A DNA stretch of 11,101 bases from NCBI GenBank assembly GCA_020024115.1, contig JAHHUF010000053.1, forward strand, positions 1 to 11,101, in the 5' to 3' direction. Shown here in pieces: positions 6,018 through 11,101 of this stretch. The notes under the pieces are model-generated. The model did not search any database, was not told the origin of the DNA, and saw nothing but the letters and a program-made list of their open reading frames with translations. A program made the position numbers and the translations under genes. Every line of letters starts with the position of its first letter. The stretch's first letter is position 1. This DNA is from Anaerofilum sp. (GTDB lineage Bacteria; Bacillota; Clostridia; Oscillospirales; Ruminococcaceae).

Positions 6018-8465
6018 TTATTGACGCATTGTGTCAGCAGGTTCCTGTTCGGAAACAGCAACCACTTCGCCTTTTGTCTTTCGTGTGGGACGGCGAACCG
6101 CTGTGGGCGGGGTTGCAGGCATCAAAGCACGGTCAAGCACTTCTTTCAGTGTTTTCACAGGGACAAACTCAATGTGTTGTTTCACTTCGTCGTCCACTTC
6201 GTACAAATCGGGTTCGTTGTCATAGGGAATCAGAACTGTTTTCATATTTTCCCGATAAGCCGCCATGCTCTTTTCACGCAAACCACCAATGGGCAGCACA
6301 TCCCCATGGAGGGTAATTTCGCCTGTCATTGCAACATCGGCACGCACCTGTCTGCCAGACAAACAGGAAATCAGTGCAGTTGTCAGTGTAACACCTGCTG
6401 ATGGCCCATCCTTTGGCACAGCTCCTTCCGGTGCATGGATGTGCAAATCCAATGTTTTCATTTTATCAAGGTCAATGCCATATTCCTGTGCATGAACTTT
6501 TGCATAGGTCACTGCCAGTTTTGCACTTTCTTTCATCACATCGCCCAGTGAGCCGGTCAGTTCAAACTTGCCGCTGCCGCCCGGAATCGCCTGCACTTCG
6601 ATGGGCAGCAATTCACCGCCTACACTGGTCCAAGCCAGCCCGTTGGTAATGCCGACAGCATTGGTTTTGTTATAGAAACCGGGTTTCACTTTGATGGGAC
6701 CTAATAGTTCCTGTACCATTGCAGGGGTGACACTGATTGTTTCCGCCTCACCTGCGGCAATTTTGCGAGCGCACTTCCGCAAAACCTTGTTGATGGTGCG
6801 TTCCAAACTGCGCACACCCGCCTCACGGGTATAGCCATCAATCACAGTGTACAGTGCTGCCTGATTCATCTTGACTTTTCCCTTCAGCCCGGTGGAATCC
6901 AACTGTCTTGGCAGCAGATATTTTTTTGCAATGTGGAATTTCTCCACCCGTGTATAGCTGGACAATTCGATAACATCCATACGGTCAAGCAGTGGGCGGG
7001 GAATGGTGTTGAGCGAGTTGGCAGTGGTAATGAACAGAACCTTGCTCAAATCAAAGGGAATATCTAAATAGTGGTCTTTGAATGTAGCATTCTGCTCAGG
7101 GTCTAAAGCCTCCAGCAAAGCGGATGCAGGGTCGCCTCTGAAATCGCTTGCCAGCTTATCCACCTCATCCAGCAAAATCAATGGATTTGCACTTTTTGCG
7201 CTGTTGATTGCGCTGATAATTTTGCCGGGCATTGCACCGATATAAGTGCGGCGATGTCCGCGAATTTCTGCCTCATCACGCACGCCGCCCAAACTCATGC
7301 GAGCATACTTTCTTCCCATGCAGGCAGCGATGGAATGTGCAATGGAGGTTTTGCCCACGCCCGGAGGGCCAACCAAACAAATAATTTGGCTTTTCATATT
7401 TTCGGACAAAGAGCGCACTGCCAGAATCTCCAAAATACGCTCTTTTACTTTCTCCATCCCGTAATGCTCTTTATTGAGCAAAGTTTCAGCACGGTTGACA
7501 TTCAGGTCATCTTTTGTATAAACATTCCATGGCAATGCCAGACAGGTGTCCAAATAAGTGCGAATCACCGATGCTTCCTGACTGCTGCCCTGCATCCGTG
7601 CAAGGCGGTCTGTTTCTTTCAGCAATTTTTGGGTGGCTTCTTCGCCAAGCTGGAGCACCTCGATTTTCTGGCGGTAGCTGTCTGCCTCAGCGTGAACATC
7701 TTCCCCTTCGTCCAGTTCACCTGCAATCACACGCATCTGCTCACGCAGGTAGTAATCACGCTGGTTTTTATCCATCTGGTGAGTAACCTGTGACTGGATT
7801 GTTTTTTCCACCTGCAAAATCTGCACTTCCCGTTCCAGAAGTTCCAAAATTTTATACAGGCGAGGAATCAATTTCCCTTCGTCCAGCGCAGCCTGCTTAT
7901 CCTGATGTTTAAACAGCAAGTTTGCAGGGATATACTCAGCCAAAAAGGCGGCATCTTCGCTGCTGATGATGTTGAATACCACATCTTTTGGCAGACGAGG
8001 AGTTAATTTGAGATATTTTTCAAACAAATCCTGAATACTGCGCATCAATGCTTCCAATTCCACAGGGTCAGCATTGCGAATCCCTTTCAGCGGTGATGGG
8101 TTGACATGTGCAATCAAAAACTCCCCTTCGGTTTCCAAATGAACCAAACGGGCACGGGTTTTGCCTTCGACCAAAACTTTCACCAAATCGTCGCTGACCC
8201 GCAGCATTTGCTTAATTTCGGCAATCACGCCAAACTTTTGCAATTGCTGTATATCGGGCTGTTCCGCATCGGGGTCTTTTTGTGCCACCAAAAAAATGGG
8301 GCTGTTGTTGCTCATTGCCCAGTCGATGGCAGCAATGGATTTTTCTCTGCCCACTTCAAAGTGGATGATATTATTGGGGAACACTACCAGCCCACGCAAA
8401 GCAATAGCAGGCAGGCAGGCAAGTTCCTGTTCGACTTTTACTTGTGGTTTTACTGTATCAGACAT
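6018..8465 (-). CDS. lon: ATP-dependent Lon protease (LonA type)
   Basis: Lon is a hexameric cytoplasmic AAA+ serine protease that degrades misfolded and selected regulatory proteins. The 815-residue product has the full LonA layout. An N-terminal substrate-binding domain (about 15-205) is followed by a helical linker with the conserved QRDYYLREQMR stretch (235-245). The AAA+ module has Walker A GPPGVGKT (366-373), Walker B LILLDEVDK (429-437), the sensor-1 region with Asn483, and GVRSLER (550-556). The protease domain carries the Ser-Lys dyad: Ser689 in PKDGPSAG and Lys732 in GGLREKS. Beyond about residue 783 there is a 30-residue Pro/Arg/Lys/Glu-rich tail that looks disordered. ATG 8465 is preceded by AGGAGG (8471-8476) five bases away. 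The gene is monocistronic, divergent from htpG, with its own candidate promoter and a terminator. I saw no CtsR-type heptad repeat near its promoter. Confidence 0.97.
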   Translation of the reverse strand: MSDTVKPQVKVEQELACLPAIALRGLVVFPNNIIHFEVGREKSIAAIDWAMSNNSPIFLVAQKDPDAEQPDIQQLQKFGVIAEIKQMLRVSDDLVKVLVEGKTRARLVHLETEGEFLIAHVNPSPLKGIRNADPVELEALMRSIQDLFEKYLKLTPRLPKDVVFNIISSEDAAFLAEYIPANLLFKHQDKQAALDEGKLIPRLYKILELLEREVQILQVEKTIQSQVTHQMDKNQRDYYLREQMRVIAGELDEGEDVHAEADSYRQKIEVLQLGEEATQKLLKETDRLARMQGSSQEASVIRTYLDTCLALPWNVYTKDDLNVNRAETLLNKEHYGMEKVKERILEILAVRSLSENMKSQIICLVGPPGVGKTSIAHSIAACMGRKYARMSLGGVRDEAEIRGHRRTYIGAMPGKIISAINSAKSANPLILLDEVDKLASDFRGDPASALLEALDPEQNATFKDHYLDIPFDLSKVLFITTANSLNTIPRPLLDRMDVIELSSYTRVEKFHIAKKYLLPRQLDSTGLKGKVKMNQAALYTVIDGYTREAGVRSLERTINKVLRKCARKIAAGEAETISVTPAMVQELLGPIKVKPGFYNKTNAVGITNGLAWTSVGGELLPIEVQAIPGGSGKFELTGSLGDVMKESAKLAVTYAKVHAQEYGIDLDKMKTLDLHIHAPEGAVPKDGPSAGVTLTTALISCLSGRQVRADVAMTGEITLHGDVLPIGGLREKSMAAYRENMKTVLIPYDNEPDLYEVDDEVKQHIEFVPVKTLKEVLDRALMPATPPTAVRRPTRKTKGEVVAVSEQEPADTMRQ

Positions 8466-8479
8466 TCTATCCTCCTCTT

Positions 8480-8501
8480 AGATTGCTCAATTTCACAATC
8501 T
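8480..8501 (-). other. Small inverted repeat in the lon 5' leader
   Basis: AGATTG (8480-8485) and CAATCT (8496-8501) are exact complements around ten bases. The repeat ends just before the lon ribosome binding site. It could form a weak hairpin in the leader RNA but does not cover the ribosome site itself, so any effect on translation is speculative. Confidence 0.3.
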
Positions 8502-8576
8502 TTGATGGTTAATCTATATTTCATTATTTCTATATTCTGTTCTCAAATTTATTGCATCATATTACATATACGCTCA

Positions 8577-8605
8577 AGTATACAGGATATACAAACATTT
8601 TGCAA
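8577..8605 (-). promoter_or_regulatory. Candidate lon promoter
   Basis: On the - strand, TTGCAA (8600-8605, four of six consensus bases) and TATACT (8577-8582, five of six) are separated by exactly 17 bases. The implied leader before lon is about 100 bases. The region is A/T-rich and other -10-like hexamers exist, so the call is moderate. Confidence 0.42.
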
Positions 8606-8797
8606 CAATTGCTGTATATTTATCAGCCAAATCTTTGGTCATGAAAAAAATTTTTCAAATTCGCAGTCTCAAATCCTCTTTGCTTGCATTGTAGCGTATT
8701 CTGGAATTTTGTGCAAGCCCCCTTTTTGGTGCGTATTGGATTTTTTTATGGAATTTTTGTGAATTTGTGTCTATTCTCTTAACTTTCAAAAAACCTC
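8606..8797. other. Non-coding stretch of the lon-htpG intergenic region
   Basis: This is the A/T-rich middle of the 419-bp gap between the divergent lon and htpG genes, and no convincing gene lies in it. It has an imperfect tandem pair: GCGTATT at 8694-8700 and 8731-8737, each followed by a near-identical TGGAATTTTGTG-type stretch (8702-8713 and, with one extra T, 8749-8761). Whether these repeats bind a protein is unknown. Confidence 0.4.
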
Positions 8798-8826
8798 TTG
8801 CACTCTTGGCAAAATGGGTGTAAAAT
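8798..8826 (+). promoter_or_regulatory. Predicted sigma-A promoter of htpG
   Basis: A -35-like TTGCAC (8798-8803) and a -10-like TAAAAT (8821-8826) are separated by exactly 17 bases. The transcription start would fall near 8833, inside the CIRCE operator. This is the usual arrangement at HrcA-repressed heat-shock promoters. Confidence 0.55.
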
Positions 8827-8829
8827 AAA

Positions 8830-8856
8830 TTAGCACTCAAAACAAACGAGTGCTAA
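8830..8856. promoter_or_regulatory. CIRCE element, HrcA operator
   Basis: TTAGCACTC (8830-8838), nine bases, then GAGTGCTAA (8848-8856) is a perfect match to the CIRCE consensus TTAGCACTC-N9-GAGTGCTAA. HrcA binds this DNA as a repressor whose activity depends on GroEL, and heat or misfolded protein relieves repression. The element lies between the predicted -10 box and the htpG ribosome binding site, so it should act on htpG. No second copy is seen near lon. Confidence 0.95.
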
Positions 8857-8884
8857 ATATCATCATTCAGGAGGCATCCGCTTC

Positions 8885-10789
8885 ATGGCTGTTCAACAAT
8901 TCAAAGCTGAGAGCAAAAAGCTCTTGGATTTAATGATTCATTCCATCTACACACACAAAGAGATTTTCCTGCGTGAGCTTATCAGCAACGCAAGCGACGC
9001 TTTGGACAAGCTGTATTTCAAATCTCTGACCGACACCAGCATTTCTTTGAAAAAAGAGGACTACAAAATCCACCTCAGCATTGACAAAGATTTGCGTACC
9101 ATCACCATTTCAGACAATGGCATCGGCATGACCGAGCAAGAACTGGAAAACAATCTGGGCACCATTGCAAAAAGCGGCAGTCTGGATTTCAAAAAGGAAA
9201 ACACTGGCGACGATATTGACATTATCGGTCAGTTTGGTGTTGGGTTCTATTCTGCATTCATGGTTGCATCTCATGTTACAGTCATCACTCGCCCTTATGG
9301 CAGTGAGCAGGCTTACAAATGGGAAAGCAGTGGTGCAGAGGGCTACACCATCACCCCATGCCAGAAAGATTCTTTCGGCACTGACATTATTTTGGTGGTG
9401 AAAGAAAACGCTGACGAAGAAAACTATGACGAATTTCTTGACCAATACCGTCTGGTATCCATCGTCAAGAAATATTCTGACTATATCCGCTACCCCATCA
9501 CCATGTATCAGGAACATTCCCGCAAAAAAGAGGGCAGTGAGGACGAATACGAAACCTACACCGAGCTGGAAACCCTCAACAGCATGATTCCCTTGTGGAA
9601 GCGTGACAAAAAGGATGTATCCGACGAAGAATACAACAACTTCTATAAAGAGAAGTTTATGGACTTTTCCGACCCTGCCCGCATCATTTCCAGCAAGACA
9701 GAAGGTTCTGCAACCTATAACGCATTGCTGTTCGTCCCCGGCAGAGCACCCTTCAACTATTACACCCGTGATTATGAAAAAGGCTTACAGCTGTATGCTA
9801 GCGGCGTTTTGATTATGGACAAATGTGCAGACCTGCTGCCCGACTATTTCAGCTTTGTCAAAGGCTTAGTTGACAGCCAAGACCTCAGCCTGAACATTAG
9901 CCGTGAAATGCTCCAGCATGACAACCAACTCAAGCTGATTCGCACCACTTTGGAACGCAAAATCAAAAATGAACTGCTCAGTATGCTGCGCAATGACCGT
10001 GAAAAATACGATGAATTTTTCAAAAACTTTGGTCTTCAGTTAAAGGCTGGCTGCTACGAAGGCTACGGCATCAACAAAGACAATCTGAAAGATTTGCTTT
10101 TGTTCCATTCTGCAAAGCAAAACAAGCTGGTTACTCTTGCTGAATATGCAGAATCCATGCCAAAAACCGAAACCACCGAGCAAAAGTATATCTACTATGC
10201 CGCAGGCAGCAGTGTGGAGCAGTTGTCGAAACTGCCTGCAACCGAGCGTGTTTTGGATAAGGGCTATGATATTCTGTATCTGACTGACGACATCGACGAG
10301 TTTGCTTTGCAGGTTCTGCGTGAGTACGATGGCAAAGAGTTCCGCAACATTTCTTCGGGTGAGGATTTGGGGCTGGAAACCGAGCAGGAAAAAGAGGAAG
10401 CAAAGGCACAAAACGAACAAAATAAGGATTTGTTTGCTGCCATGAAATCCGCTTTGGGTGACAAGGTTTCCGAAGTTCGCCTCTCCACCCGTTTGAAGAA
10501 TCATCCTGTCTGCATTACCAGCGAAGGTGCTTTGAGCATTGAAATGGAAAAGGTTTTGAACAGTATGCCCAATGCAGAAAAAGTTCAAAGCAAAAAGATT
10601 CTGGAAGTGAACGGCACCCATCCTATTTTTGAAGTTTTGCAAACTTTGGAAAAAGACGGCAAAACCGAAAAGCTGGGCGATTATGCCAATGTGCTGTACA
10701 ATCAGGCTTTGCTGATTGAGGGCTTGCCTGTGGAAGACCCTGTTGCTTATGCACAGGCTATCTGCTCCATTATGGCAGAAAAGGCATAA
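8885..10789 (+). CDS. htpG: Molecular chaperone HtpG (bacterial Hsp90)
   Basis: HtpG is the cytosolic bacterial Hsp90, a homodimeric ATP-driven chaperone that helps fold and remodel client proteins, often with DnaK. The 634-residue product is of normal length and intact. The N-terminal GHKL ATPase domain shows catalytic Glu31 in RELISNASDAL, Asn35, DNGIGM (77-82), and the lid motif GQFGVGFYSA (115-124). A short acidic linker at about 214-228 leads to the middle domain, where the catalytic-loop Arg340 lies in LNISREMLQ. The C-terminal dimerisation domain ends without an MEEVD-type tail, as in other bacteria. ATG 8885 is preceded by AGGAGG (8869-8874), ten bases away. The gene is monocistronic, with a CIRCE-controlled promoter and its own terminator. 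Confidence 0.97.
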   Translation: MAVQQFKAESKKLLDLMIHSIYTHKEIFLRELISNASDALDKLYFKSLTDTSISLKKEDYKIHLSIDKDLRTITISDNGIGMTEQELENNLGTIAKSGSLDFKKENTGDDIDIIGQFGVGFYSAFMVASHVTVITRPYGSEQAYKWESSGAEGYTITPCQKDSFGTDIILVVKENADEENYDEFLDQYRLVSIVKKYSDYIRYPITMYQEHSRKKEGSEDEYETYTELETLNSMIPLWKRDKKDVSDEEYNNFYKEKFMDFSDPARIISSKTEGSATYNALLFVPGRAPFNYYTRDYEKGLQLYASGVLIMDKCADLLPDYFSFVKGLVDSQDLSLNISREMLQHDNQLKLIRTTLERKIKNELLSMLRNDREKYDEFFKNFGLQLKAGCYEGYGINKDNLKDLLLFHSAKQNKLVTLAEYAESMPKTETTEQKYIYYAAGSSVEQLSKLPATERVLDKGYDILYLTDDIDEFALQVLREYDGKEFRNISSGEDLGLETEQEKEEAKAQNEQNKDLFAAMKSALGDKVSEVRLSTRLKNHPVCITSEGALSIEMEKVLNSMPNAEKVQSKKILEVNGTHPIFEVLQTLEKDGKTEKLGDYANVLYNQALLIEGLPVEDPVAYAQAICSIMAEKA

Positions 10790-10849
10790 AAAAATATTTC
10801 ACCCTATCTTCATCTCACAAATAGTGAGGATTGGGACTTTATAAAATTC

Positions 10850-10886
10850 AATTGGCAGCATTTGTTTTAAATGCTGTCAATTTTTA
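10850..10886 (+). terminator. Intrinsic terminator after htpG
   Basis: The arms 10850-10863 and 10869-10882 pair over 14 positions with one G-U and a five-base GTTTT loop, followed by T residues up to 10885. It lies about 60 bases after the htpG stop. A smaller hairpin, CTCAC (10814-10818) with GTGAG (10824-10828), lies in between and has no T run. Confidence 0.8.
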
Positions 10887-11055
10887 TATTAGAAGAATTT
10901 TCAATCTGTTAAAAGACACACTTTATAAATGTTGTAATCTTCTTTTAATCTGATTTAATAATAACACTGATTTCACTCGTTGATTTATAAACAACAGTTT
11001 TATTATCTATTATTTTTTCTTGCTTTGGGATTATTTGCTGGTTATGTTCTAAATA
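10887..11055. other. A/T-rich intergenic stretch without a recognisable gene
   Basis: No reading frame with a ribosome site is visible. The sequence is strongly A/T-rich and repeats the hexamer TGATTT three times between about 10950 and 10990, which may be chance at this composition. It leads into the promoter at the window edge. Confidence 0.4.
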
Positions 11056-11082
11056 GTGTATACACGAGTAATGTGATATAAT
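11056..11082 (+). promoter_or_regulatory. Extended -10 promoter with a palindromic operator candidate
   Basis: TATAAT (11077-11082) is a perfect -10 box and is preceded by TG one base away (11074-11075), giving an extended -10. The -35 region is poor. Immediately upstream, GTGTATACAC (11056-11065) is a perfect 10-bp palindrome located where a repressor or spacer-binding activator would act. The controlled gene would start after base 11101, so its identity is unknown. Confidence 0.5.
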
Positions 11083-11101
11083 AGGAACATCAGGACAGAA
11101 A

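Noticed and set aside
7254..7793. Open frame of about 179 codons opposite lon
   Set aside because: It is an antisense shadow of the conserved AAA+ region of lon, with no ribosome site and no recognisable family.
8106..8762. Open frame running from lon antisense into the intergenic region
   Set aside because: More than half is antisense to the lon N-terminal domain and the rest follows A/T-rich non-coding DNA; no plausible start signal or protein family.
8797..8805. Possible CIRCE half-site overlapping the htpG -35 box
   Set aside because: It shares only the GCACTC core with the CIRCE arm and has no matching partner arm nearby; the -35 function explains it as well.
8655..8840. Sixty-one-codon frame on the - strand in the lon-htpG gap
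   Set aside because: It begins inside the CIRCE/htpG promoter region, has no ribosome site and shows no recognisable protein features.
8466..8884. CtsR or second CIRCE operator controlling lon
   Set aside because: No GGTCAAA-type heptad repeats and no second CIRCE-like palindrome could be found by reading both strands of the gap.
10040..10642. Open frame of about 200 codons opposite htpG
   Set aside because: Antisense to the HtpG middle and C-terminal domains; composition (many Phe, Gln and Leu) is that of a reverse-strand shadow.
1..11101. Mobile element, CRISPR array, toxin-antitoxin pair or phage-defence system
   Set aside because: No transposase, integrase, regular repeat-spacer pattern, RNA gene or defence-type domain is visible; all intact genes belong to well-known housekeeping, stress or antibiotic-sensing families.

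Overview
The window looks like chromosomal DNA of a low-to-moderate GC Firmicute, most likely an anaerobic Clostridia-class (Oscillospiraceae/Ruminococcaceae-like) gut-type bacterium. This rests on the gene families present (BceSAB-type detoxification module, redox-type Hsp33, YsxC/EngB beside Lon), strong AGGAGG-like ribosome binding sites, A/T-rich intergenic regions with compact intrinsic terminators, and a perfect HrcA/CIRCE operator. The genus cannot be fixed from sequence reading alone.

Left part (1-3568, + strand): the 3' end of a BceS-like sensor histidine kinase, then a regulatory gap, then an overlapping ATPase/permease pair of the BceAB family (peptide-antibiotic sensing and resistance). 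The gap holds a perfect match to the known BceR-type operator pattern (TNACA-N4-TGTAA), followed by a 13-bp perfect inverted repeat that probably ends the kinase transcript and a -10-like box. The kinase, an unseen response regulator upstream and the transporter probably form one flux-sensing unit. The unit closes with a strong bidirectional terminator.

Middle part (3668-5886, - strand): a tight three-gene operon, transcribed right to left: engB (ribosome-assembly GTPase), a class I SAM-dependent methyltransferase, and hslO (Hsp33). The genes overlap or are separated by a few bases. A good sigma-A-type promoter lies before engB and the shared terminator lies after hslO. Two start codons need correcting from the longest reading frames: GTG at 5297 for the methyltransferase and ATG at 4534 for hslO.

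Right part (5971-10886): lon (- strand) with its own terminator, and htpG/Hsp90 (+ strand), divergently transcribed from a 419-bp intergenic region. A perfect CIRCE element lies over the predicted htpG transcription start, pointing to HrcA control. lon, htpG and hslO make this a local cluster of proteostasis genes. The last 215 bases hold no gene but end in an extended -10 promoter with a GTGTATACAC palindrome in its spacer; its gene lies beyond the window.

All protein-coding genes appear intact except the kinase, which is cut by the window edge. I see no mobile element, CRISPR array, RNA gene or clearly undescribed system. The most informative items are the regulatory sites.
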